14,918 nt of DNA, taken from the NCBI GenBank assembly GCA_018882625.1, contig VERO01000027.1, positions 1 to 14,918 of the forward strand, read 5' to 3'. A program made the translations under genes and the position numbers. Source of the stretch: Phycisphaerales bacterium (GTDB taxonomy: Bacteria > Planctomycetota > Phycisphaerae > Phycisphaerales > SM1A02). Positions 1 to 5,699 of the stretch are shown here, piece by piece (within the stretch, counting starts at the first letter, position 1; each line of letters starts with the position of its first letter). The notes below the pieces were generated by a model. The model was given only the letters and a program-made list of their open reading frames with translations, searched no databases and was not told where the DNA came from.

Positions 1-879
1 GTTCGGCGCATCGCGCGCGAGATGTCCATCGACATCAATGCGGTGCCAGGCACGGGCCGCGGCGGCCGCGTCACGGCGAGCGATGTGGCCGCGTATGCAG
101 GAGGCGCGGGCCAGTCCGGCGTGGCCACGGCCACCGCCGGTTTCGCGCCGCGCAGCGTGGCGATCGCGCCGGGCAGCGTCTACATCGACCGCGCCGCGAT
201 CTCCAAGACCGTCCCCTTCCGCGGCGTGCGGCGCAAGATCGCCGAGGCGCTCGACCGGTCGGTGCGCACGGCCGTGCACTTCACGGTCGTCGAGGAGGCG
301 GACGTCACCTTGCTCGACGCCAAGCGCCGCGAGTACTCGCGCGCGCTCGGGCAGAAGCTCTCGATGCTGCCCTTCATCATGCGCGCCGTGTGCGCCGCGC
401 TCCGCAAGCACCCATCGCTGAATGCGATCGTCGACGACGCCGCATCGGAGATCCTCGTCAAGGGCACGATCAACCTCGGCATCGCGGTCGACACCGACTC
501 CGGCCTGATGGTGCCGGTGGTGAAGGATGCGGGCACGATGGCGCCGGTGCAGCTCTCCGATGCCGTGAAGCGCCTCGCCGAGCGCTGCAAGGACCGCTCG
601 ATCTCGCGCGAGGAGTCGCTCGGCGGAACCTTCACGATCTCCAACGTGGGCAGCTACGGCGGGATGTTCGCGACGCCCGTGATCAACTATCCAGAGGTGG
701 CGATCCTTGCGGCAGGTCGTGCGCGCGAGCGCGTGCTGGTGCGCGAGGGCAAGTTCTACGCTGGCCTGGTGCTTCCGCTGTCGCTGTCATGCGATCACCG
801 CGTCGTCGATGGCGCTGAGGGTGCGCGCTTCCTGAACCATGTGGTGCAGTCGCTCGAGAACCCCGAGTCGCTGCTCTGA
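1..879 (+). CDS. 2-oxo-acid dehydrogenase E2 acyltransferase (dihydrolipoamide acetyltransferase type), 5' partial
   Basis: This is the C-terminal part of the E2 core subunit of a 2-oxo-acid dehydrogenase complex, which moves the acyl group from lipoyl-lysine to CoA in the cytoplasm. The frame is open from base 1, so the gene starts outside the window; the ATG at 22 lies inside a domain and is not the start. Nucleotides 1-96 encode a peripheral-subunit (E3/E1) binding domain (VRRIARE, then GTGRGGRV). An Ala/Gly-rich linker follows to about 190, then the catalytic domain with VPFRGVRRKIAEAL, ISNVGSYGG and INYPEVAIL. The catalytic DHRVVDG motif is intact at 793-813, with the active-site His at 796-798. 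The lipoyl domains would lie to the left. The sequence resembles pyruvate or branched-chain E2 more than 2-oxoglutarate E2, but the acyl specificity cannot be settled. The RNA methyltransferase follows after 12 bp. Confidence 0.95.
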   Translation, partial: VRRIAREMSIDINAVPGTGRGGRVTASDVAAYAGGAGQSGVATATAGFAPRSVAIAPGSVYIDRAAISKTVPFRGVRRKIAEALDRSVRTAVHFTVVEEADVTLLDAKRREYSRALGQKLSMLPFIMRAVCAALRKHPSLNAIVDDAASEILVKGTINLGIAVDTDSGLMVPVVKDAGTMAPVQLSDAVKRLAERCKDRSISREESLGGTFTISNVGSYGGMFATPVINYPEVAILAAGRARERVLVREGKFYAGLVLPLSLSCDHRVVDGAEGARFLNHVVQSLENPESLL

Positions 880-891
880 CCTCGGCCGGCC

Positions 892-1809
892 GTGACCGTG
901 CCCGGGCATCCTGTCCTCCATATCGACGATCCGGCCGACCCTCGGCTTGACGACTACCGCTTCACGCGTGACCGCGACCTCTCCGGCGCCCGCGAGCGAG
1001 AGGGACTGCTGATCGCGGAGACCCTTCCCGTGATCGACGTGCTGCTCGAGCAGCATCCAGGCGCCACACGCAGCGTGCTCTGCAGCGACCGGATGGCAGA
1101 TCGCGTGCAGGCGTGCGTGCATGGGCGCGTACCCGTGCTGGTGGCCCGCGAAGAGCTGCTTTCGGGCGTCGCCGGCTTCACGGTGCACCGCGGCGTGCTC
1201 GCATCCGCGGTGCGCGCACCCCTGGTCGCACGAACGCCGCTCGATCCGCCGTTCCTGGCTGCAGACCTGCTGCTCGCGTGCGACGGTGTGCGCAACATGG
1301 ACAACATGGGCGCGCTCTTCAGGATCGCGGCGGCGTTCGGGGTGGGCGGCGTGCTGCTGTCGCACGATGCGCACGACCCGCTGTACCGCAAGTCGATTCG
1401 TGTCTCGATGGGCCACGCGCTGCGCATCCCCTTCGCCAGGTGCGGGAGCCTCGCGGCGTCGATCTCGGCGCTTCGCGAGGCACGGGGCAGTGCGGCGCGC
1501 ACGCAGCCACCCCAGCATGATGCGGTGCGGGGCCGCGCGGGCAACGCTCCCCTTCGCGTGCTTGGCGCTGATGCGGGTTCGGTGAGCGGCATGCCTGCGG
1601 TGCCGGTCGGCGACGCCGTGCGCGACCTGCGCGGATCGGCCATGCTTGTCGTCGGCGAGGAGCACTCCGGACTGCGGCCCGACACGATCGCGGCGTGCGA
1701 CGGTCTCGTGCGGATCCGGATGGCCTCCGATGTGGACAGCCTCAACGTGGCGGTGGCCGCCGCGATCTGCCTGGCACGGCTGCGCGAGGGGCTGGACGCC
1801 ATGGCGTGA
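892..1809 (+). CDS. SpoU/TrmH-family RNA 2'-O-ribose methyltransferase
   Basis: This SPOUT-class enzyme of about 305 residues probably transfers methyl from SAM to a ribose 2'-OH in rRNA or tRNA. Residues 1-110 match the SpoU substrate-binding domain layout. The trefoil-knot domain carries all three family motifs: motif 1 DGVRNMDNMGALFRIAAAFG around residues 131-150 (usually DP.NvG, here DN), motif 2 GEEHSGLRP at 255-263, and motif 3 SLNVAVAAAI at 283-292. About 20 extra residues, low in obvious structure, lie between motifs 1 and 2 (roughly 205-235). The GTG at 892 is the first in-frame start after the upstream stop; a second GTG at 898 is equally possible, and no clear Shine-Dalgarno decides. 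It sits 12 bp behind the E2 gene and is probably co-transcribed with it. The target nucleotide is not predictable from sequence. Confidence 0.9.
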   Translation: MTVPGHPVLHIDDPADPRLDDYRFTRDRDLSGAREREGLLIAETLPVIDVLLEQHPGATRSVLCSDRMADRVQACVHGRVPVLVAREELLSGVAGFTVHRGVLASAVRAPLVARTPLDPPFLAADLLLACDGVRNMDNMGALFRIAAAFGVGGVLLSHDAHDPLYRKSIRVSMGHALRIPFARCGSLAASISALREARGSAARTQPPQHDAVRGRAGNAPLRVLGADAGSVSGMPAVPVGDAVRDLRGSAMLVVGEEHSGLRPDTIAACDGLVRIRMASDVDSLNVAVAAAICLARLREGLDAMA

Positions 1810-2060
1810 CGCCCGGGCAGTCGGTCCGGCGTGCGCCCCGCACAGGCCCCGATGCACCGCGTGCACCCGCAGATGCCGTGCGGCGCGATTTCCGCGCAAT
1901 CGGGACCACACGCGCGAACTCGCGCTCCCGCGCGGGCGTAACAGTGGAGTTCGTGGGGTGGCACCGCCAAAGATGGACCTTCGTGCGCGCGCTGCGCGCA
2001 TCCGCGACGCGTCGTCGCGGACAAGGGATCACGGCGGAACGCCCCTCCGCCGTGATCCCG
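1810..2060 (+). ncRNA. candidate structured RNA (leader, 3' UTR or small RNA) between methyltransferase and eboD
   Basis: No convincing coding sequence lies here, but inverted repeats run nearly end to end. They are GTGC/GCAC (1831-1834 with 1840-1843), TGCAC/GTGCA (1853-1857 with 1861-1865), CGATT/AATCG (1886-1890 with 1898-1902), CGCGAACTC/GAGTTCGTG (1913-1921 with 1947-1955, one G-U), TGCGCGC/GCGCGCA (1984-1990 with 1994-2000), TCCGCGACG/CGTCGCGGA (2001-2009 with 2013-2021), and the terminator at 2025-2059. GGTCC at 1823-1827 can pair with GGACC at 1903-1907 to enclose the first group. The last three hairpins are perfect and nearly abut. I see no TANNNT promoter just upstream, so it may be the 3' end of the methyltransferase transcript or a read-through leader for the ebo genes. 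It matches no RNA family I can name with certainty; a T-box-like motif is listed separately. The remaining 2061-2157 holds only the eboD promoter box. Confidence 0.4.
1955..1968 (+). promoter_or_regulatory. T-box-like antiterminator motif (tentative)
   Basis: The sequence GGGGTGGCACCGCC differs from the T-box consensus AGGGTGGNACCGCG only at its first and last bases. Downstream, CGCCCCT at 2040-2046 resembles the CGTCCCT partner strand. It would allow G1955-G1958 to pair with 2043-2046, leave the seven-base bulge TGGCACC, and pair 1966-1967 with 2041-2042. The partner lies mostly in the loop of the terminator hairpin. No stem I or specifier loop was recognised, and the downstream gene is not a usual T-box target. 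Confidence 0.25.
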
Positions 2061-2064
2061 CTTT
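2025..2064 (+). terminator. intrinsic terminator-like hairpin, 14-bp perfect stem
   Basis: GGGATCACGGCGGA at 2025-2038 is perfectly complementary to TCCGCCGTGATCCC at 2046-2059, with a 7-nt loop, and GCTTTAG follows. The short T run is weaker than a classic U tract, but the stem is very strong. It lies 215 bp after the methyltransferase stop and about 100 bp before eboD. It could end the E2-methyltransferase transcript or act as an attenuator for the ebo genes. Confidence 0.8.
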
Positions 2065-2141
2065 AGCTGCGCGCGATGCATGGATCGCGAGAGCGCTCGC
2101 CGTCGCGGAACCAGGTTCCGTGCCGCTGTGCGGAGGCGCCA

Positions 2142-2147
2142 TAGACT
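2142..2147 (+). promoter_or_regulatory. -10 box TAGACT upstream of eboD
   Basis: TAGACT ends 10 nt before the eboD ATG at 2158, which would put the transcription start 2-4 nt from the start codon. No good -35 hexamer is visible. The box supports the 2158 start over the in-frame ATG at 2080, and matches the pattern seen at other gene starts in the window. Confidence 0.5.
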
Positions 2148-2157
2148 CGGCGACCCG

Positions 2158-3309
2158 ATGCGGCTCGACCGCCCATTTGCCGTTGCCTTCGAGCACCGCG
2201 TCCGCTTCACGCAGGCTGCGTTCGATCCCGCCAACGATGCGCTCGCGAGCGTCCTGATGGACCCCTCGGGCGATGGCGACGCACGCCGGCTCGCGGCATT
2301 TGTCGATGCGGGCGTTCTGGCAGCGCACCCGATGATCCCCGAGATGCTCGCGCGCTACCTGGCGTCCCGCGCGCGCGGCGGCGACCGGCTGCCTGAGCTC
2401 GCATGCTGCGAATCTGTCGCTGGAGGCGAGACCACGAAGGATGGCATGCACACCGTGGACCAGGTGCTGCTGGCGACGGAGCGGTTCCGGATCGACAGGC
2501 GCAGCGTGGTGCTTGCGATTGGCGGTGGTGCCGTGCTCGATGCGGTCGGCTTCGCCGCCGCGACCGCCCACCGGGGCGTGCGCCACGTGCGCATGCCGAC
2601 CACGGTGCTCGCGCAGGACGATGCCGCCATGGGCGTCAAGAATGGCGTCAACCGCTTCGGCAAGAAGAACTACGTGGGCGCGTTCTGTCCGCCCGACGGT
2701 GTGGTGTGCGACCGCGACTTCCTGGCCACTGTCCCGGAGCGCCATTTCCTCGGGGGATTCAGCGAGGCGGTGAAGATCGCGTGCCTGCGCGACCCCGCGC
2801 TGCTCGCGCAGATCGAGCATGCCGCTCCGACGCTGCGCGCTCACAGTGTCGATGCCGCGTGGCCGATCGTCATGCGCAGCGCCGAGCTTCACCTGCAGCA
2901 TGTGACCGACGGGGGCGATCCGTTCGAGCGGCTGAATGCCCGCCCGCTGGACTTCGGGCACTGGTCCGCGCACAAGCTCGAGCAGGTCACTGGATTCGAG
3001 CTGCCGCATGGCGACGCCGTGTCCATCGGCGTCGCGCTCGACTGCACCTACTCGATGCTCGCCGGAATGCTTGCCGAGGGCGAGTGCAGCCGCGTCGTCG
3101 CGTGCCTCCGCGCGCTAGGGCTTCCCGTGTGGCATCCCGCCCTTTCCGACACCACCCGGCTGCTGCGTGGGCTCGACGAGTTCCGCGAGCATCTCGGAGG
3201 CCAGCTCACCGTGACGCTGCTGCGCGCGATCGGCTCGCCTGAGGATGTGCACGCGATGGACGGGCCGCTGGTGGCGCGCGCGGCAGAGCGGCTCTCGCAC
3301 CTAGACTGA
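2158..3309 (+). CDS. eboD: EboD, 3-dehydroquinate synthase-like sugar-phosphate cyclase family protein
   Basis: The 383-residue product belongs to the dehydroquinate synthase/sugar-phosphate cyclase superfamily in its ebo-cluster form. It has the NAD-binding GGGAVLD (122-128), PTTVLAQDD (147-155) and a following VKNGVN...GKKNYVGAF segment. It also has the three expected metal ligands: Glu203 in FSEAVK, His268 in DFGHWSAHKLE and His284 in LPHGDAV. The usual GHT(F/G)xH reads GHWSAH here, so it is unlikely to be a housekeeping AroB; the substrate of EboD is not established. The start at 2158 is preferred because the extra 26 residues from 2080 are Arg-rich and unlike the family, and a TAGACT box precedes 2158. 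It is the first gene of the ebo run, and the next gene starts 4 bp after its stop. Confidence 0.88.
   Translation: MRLDRPFAVAFEHRVRFTQAAFDPANDALASVLMDPSGDGDARRLAAFVDAGVLAAHPMIPEMLARYLASRARGGDRLPELACCESVAGGETTKDGMHTVDQVLLATERFRIDRRSVVLAIGGGAVLDAVGFAAATAHRGVRHVRMPTTVLAQDDAAMGVKNGVNRFGKKNYVGAFCPPDGVVCDRDFLATVPERHFLGGFSEAVKIACLRDPALLAQIEHAAPTLRAHSVDAAWPIVMRSAELHLQHVTDGGDPFERLNARPLDFGHWSAHKLEQVTGFELPHGDAVSIGVALDCTYSMLAGMLAEGECSRVVACLRALGLPVWHPALSDTTRLLRGLDEFREHLGGQLTVTLLRAIGSPEDVHAMDGPLVARAAERLSHLD
3302..3307 (+). promoter_or_regulatory. -10 box TAGACT, 6 nt before ATG 3314
   Basis: TAGACT overlaps the last codons and stop of eboD and lies exactly 6 nt before the ATG at 3314. This is the spacing expected for a leaderless start. 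Because it coincides with coding sequence it may be fortuitous, but the same box and spacing recur elsewhere in the window. Confidence 0.4.
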
Positions 3310-3313
3310 CTCC

Positions 3314-3682
3314 ATGCCCTCACGCGATGCCCGCGTGCCCGCCTCTCGCGGCACCATCGTGCAGATGCAGTTCCTCGAGCACCGCGCGAAGGTGCTCGAC
3401 CTTGCGGCCTTCCTCGACCGGGTCGAGCGCGCCGAGCCAGCTGCCGGAGAGCCCGCCGACGACTTCCGGATGCAGGCGCTGCGTGCGGCCATCGACCTGC
3501 TGCGTGACGGCAAGCCTGAGCGCGCCCGGCGCGTGCTCGAGCTCTGGAGCGACCGCTCGACGGATCCGATCGCAGCCGCCCCGATGAAGGGTGCGATGGG
3601 CGCCGTGGAGCCGGCCGGTGGCGCCAGCGCCCCAGCCGCAGCGGACCCGCATCGCGGCGGTGACGCGAAGGGACGCCGCTGA
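3314..3682 (+). CDS. small helical protein of unknown function in the eboA position
   Basis: I do not recognise this 122-residue protein. Residues 16-40 and 49-80 look like two amphipathic helices (QFLEHRAKVLDLAAFLDRVE; MQALRAAIDLLRDGKPERAR). A low-complexity Ala/Gly/Pro tail with a basic end (GRR) follows from about 85. There is no signal peptide or membrane segment, so it is probably cytosolic. It starts 4 bp after eboD and its TGA overlaps the eboB ATG by one base, so the two are probably translationally coupled. It stands directly upstream of eboB, where EboA is expected. However, it is about half EboA length and lacks the conserved NPYP and AWNQMVLKALF segments I recall for EboA, so I do not call it EboA. 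Codon pattern, start context and packing all support a real gene. Confidence 0.75.
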   Translation: MPSRDARVPASRGTIVQMQFLEHRAKVLDLAAFLDRVERAEPAAGEPADDFRMQALRAAIDLLRDGKPERARRVLELWSDRSTDPIAAAPMKGAMGAVEPAGGASAPAAADPHRGGDAKGRR

Positions 3683-4485
3683 TGGCGTACATCGACCCGC
3701 ACATCCACATGGTCAGCCGCACGACGGACGACTACCGCGCGATGGCGCTCGCAGGGTGCGTCGCGATCACCGAGCCCGCGTTCTGGGCCGGGTTCGACCG
3801 CGGTTCCGTCGAGGGGTTCGTCGACTACTTCGGCGCGCTGACGCGCACCGAGCCTGCGCGTGCCGCGCAGTTTGGCATCGCGCACCACACGTGGCTGTGC
3901 ATCAACCCCAAGGAGAGCGAGGACATGGGACTGGCGCGCGCCGTGATCGCGCGCATCCCCGACTTCCTCGACTGCCCCAACGTGCTTGGCATCGGCGAGA
4001 TCGGCCTCAACAAGAACACCCGCAACGAGATGCAGATCCTCGAGGAGCACATCGCGCTGGCGAAGTCGCGCGGGATGCTCATCCTGGTGCACACGCCGCA
4101 CCTCGAGGACAAGCTCAAGGGCACGATGCTGATCATGGACGCCGTCCGCAACCAGGGTGTGGATCCCGGGCGCGTGCTGATCGACCATGTGGAGGAGCAC
4201 ACGGTGCGCCCGGTGCTCGAGCGCGGCTTCTGGGCGGGCATGACGCTCTACCCGGACACCAAGTGCACGCCGCAGCGCGCGGTCGACATCATCGAGATGC
4301 ACGGCACGGAGCGGCTCTGGATCAACTCCGCTGCCGACTGGGGCATCAGCGATCCGCTGGCGGTGCCCAAGTGCGGCCTCGAGATGCGCCGACGCGGGCA
4401 CCTTGCCGAGGCTGTGCGCAGGATCAGCTTCGAGAACCCGCTGGCGTTCCTGTCGCAGTCGGGCCGGTTCCGGACGAGCGTGTGA
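3682..4485 (+). CDS. eboB: EboB, TatD-like metal-dependent hydrolase
   Basis: This 267-residue TIM-barrel protein of the TatD/amidohydrolase type has the usual ligand set: DPHIH at 5-9 (His7, His9), IGEIGLN at 104-110 (Glu106), HTPH at 137-140 (His137), DHVEEH at 168-173 (His169) and SAADWG at 216-221 (Asp219). In true TatD DNases the last segment is usually followed by a different surface. The full-length match, with AADWG and a terminal ENP(L)AF segment, fits the ebo version. The start overlaps the preceding stop (TGATG at 3680-3684), which fixes it. The expected activity is hydrolysis by a two-metal site in the cytosol, but the substrate is unknown. Its neighbours eboD, eboE, eboC and eboF support the assignment. 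Confidence 0.9.
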   Translation: MAYIDPHIHMVSRTTDDYRAMALAGCVAITEPAFWAGFDRGSVEGFVDYFGALTRTEPARAAQFGIAHHTWLCINPKESEDMGLARAVIARIPDFLDCPNVLGIGEIGLNKNTRNEMQILEEHIALAKSRGMLILVHTPHLEDKLKGTMLIMDAVRNQGVDPGRVLIDHVEEHTVRPVLERGFWAGMTLYPDTKCTPQRAVDIIEMHGTERLWINSAADWGISDPLAVPKCGLEMRRRGHLAEAVRRISFENPLAFLSQSGRFRTSV

Positions 4486-4520
4486 TTCGCGGTCCGTCGC
4501 GCCGCGCACGCATGCACGTA

Positions 4521-4526
4521 TAGCCT
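4521..4526 (+). promoter_or_regulatory. -10 box TAGCCT (GTATAGCCT), 6 nt before ATG 4533
   Basis: TAGCCT in the context GTATAGCCT lies in the 47-bp gap after eboB, exactly 6 nt before the ATG at 4533. No -35 hexamer at 17 nt is apparent. This geometry suggests a leaderless transcript for the membrane-protein gene and an internal promoter in the ebo run. Confidence 0.55.
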
Positions 4527-4532
4527 CCTGCC

Positions 4533-5012
4533 ATGCTCCGCATCGCCATCGGTGCCGTCGTCGGGTACATCGCGCTGGGCCTGCTGGTGGCGCTGCTGCT
4601 CACGATCACCGCCATCGCGATGGGGCCGCAGCGCGTGTACGCCGATGCGTCGTGGCAGCCGTCGCTCGCGTGGTGCGTCGCGTCGCTGGCCGTCGGTCTC
4701 GTTGCCGCGGTCACCGCTGGGCTGCTCGCCGCACTGACCGCGGCATCCCGCGGGGGTGCCTATGCGCTGTGCTCTCTGGTGTGCGTGTTCGGTCTCTCTG
4801 CCGCCGTCTTCACCAGTGCGGTGCCTCCGGCTGCCGCACTGCCGCGGCCATCCGAGATGGCCTTCATGGACTACCTCAACAGCGCCCGGTACTCGCGCGT
4901 GCCCAAGTGGGTGGACTGGGCGAATGTCGCCATGGGTGCTGCAGGCACCCTGATGGGCGCGCGGCTCTATGTGCGCCGCCGGCCCTCGTCGCAAGGAGCT
5001 GCGCATGCGTAA
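4533..5012 (+). CDS. small four-helix inner-membrane protein, function unknown
   Basis: I cannot name a family for this 159-residue protein. Four hydrophobic segments are visible at about 4-30, 45-71, 75-98 and 128-145. A loop containing MGPQRVYADASW separates helices 1 and 2, and a 30-residue loop with Pro, Arg and Trp residues separates helices 3 and 4. The C-terminal tail is Arg-rich (YVRRRP), so by the positive-inside rule it is probably cytosolic. It lies between eboB and the amidotransferase, and its 3' end overlaps the next gene by 8 bp (5005-5012). That overlap ties it to the cluster. It is not one of the canonical ebo genes. A role as a membrane partner for the metabolite-traffic system is only inference from position. 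Confidence 0.8.
   Translation: MLRIAIGAVVGYIALGLLVALLLTITAIAMGPQRVYADASWQPSLAWCVASLAVGLVAAVTAGLLAALTAASRGGAYALCSLVCVFGLSAAVFTSAVPPAAALPRPSEMAFMDYLNSARYSRVPKWVDWANVAMGAAGTLMGARLYVRRRPSSQGAAHA
4993..4998 (+). promoter_or_regulatory. Shine-Dalgarno AAGGAG deciding the start at 5005
   Basis: AAGGAG lies 6 nt before the ATG at 5005. It selects this codon over the in-frame ATG at 4969, which would add 12 residues not expected before the PVIGIT start of the amidotransferase. Confidence 0.75.
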
Positions 5013-5685
5013 TCCGGTCATCGGGATCACCGCCAACCTCGTGGTCGACGGGAAGGGCCGCGCACGTCACGAGGTGAAGGACACGTACATCTCTGCGGTG
5101 CGCCGCGCGGGTGGCACTCCGCTCATGCTTCCGGCGATCGCCGAGGATCGTGCAGCCATGCTCGATGCGGTTGATGCCGTCATCGTGACTGGCGGCGACG
5201 ACATCGACACTCGCCCCCTGGGGATACCGCTGCACCCCAAGGCCGAGGTGATGGACCCGCGCCGGCAGGCCGCCGAGTTCGCGCTGCTGCGTGCGCTGGA
5301 CGACCGGCCCGAGGTGCCGCTGCTGGGCATCTGCCTTGGCATGCAGCTGATGGGCGTGCACCGCGGCGCGCGGCTGATCCAGCACCTGCACGATGAGATT
5401 GCCGACGGCGAGCGGCACCGCAATGACAGCATCCACCCCGTGACTTCCGACATCGGCTCCGGTCCTGTCGCCAGCTGGCACCACCAGGCCATCGCGGACG
5501 TGAAGGGCTTTGACGTGATCGGCCACTCCGACGATGGGGTCATCGAGGCGATTCGCGATCCGTCGCGGCCCTTTGCCGTAGGCGTGCAGTGGCATCCTGA
5601 GCGCACACCAGATGCCGCCATGGGAGATGCCATCGTGCGGCTCGTTGTGGAGGCCGCGCGTGCGGCGATGTCGTGCACGCGGTGA
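5005..5685 (+). CDS. class I glutamine amidotransferase / gamma-glutamyl-gamma-aminobutyrate hydrolase family (peptidase C26)
   Basis: This 226-residue enzyme has the PuuD-like fold. It begins with the typical PVIGIT strand and has the oxyanion-side TGGDDI, the nucleophile elbow LGICLGMQLM (Cys110) and GVQWHPERT (His197, Glu199), so the Cys-His-Glu triad is complete. A WHHQAI segment around 155-160 is also typical. Members hydrolyse gamma-glutamyl amide bonds, releasing glutamate from gamma-glutamylated compounds, or act as glutaminase domains. It is shorter than E. coli PuuD (about 254) but complete. It overlaps the upstream membrane gene by 8 bp and is 14 bp from eboE, so it is co-transcribed with the ebo genes, although it is not a standard ebo member. 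A tailoring or release step on a glutamylated intermediate is possible but unproven. Confidence 0.9.
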   Translation: MRNPVIGITANLVVDGKGRARHEVKDTYISAVRRAGGTPLMLPAIAEDRAAMLDAVDAVIVTGGDDIDTRPLGIPLHPKAEVMDPRRQAAEFALLRALDDRPEVPLLGICLGMQLMGVHRGARLIQHLHDEIADGERHRNDSIHPVTSDIGSGPVASWHHQAIADVKGFDVIGHSDDGVIEAIRDPSRPFAVGVQWHPERTPDAAMGDAIVRLVVEAARAAMSCTR

Positions 5686-5699
5686 AGGCAGGCACGACC

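Noticed and set aside
2080..2157. Earlier in-frame ATG for eboD adding 26 residues
   Set aside because: The extension is Arg-rich and unlike the family N-terminus. A -10-like box falls inside it, just before the ATG at 2158.
787..2234. Two long minus-strand open frames (787-2001 and 954-2234)
   Set aside because: They are antisense to the RNA methyltransferase, whose three SpoU motifs are intact. The products are Arg/Ala/His-rich with no family features, as expected for shadow frames in high-GC DNA.
3314..3682. Calling the 122-residue gene EboA by position
   Set aside because: Length and sequence do not fit EboA, and position alone is not enough.
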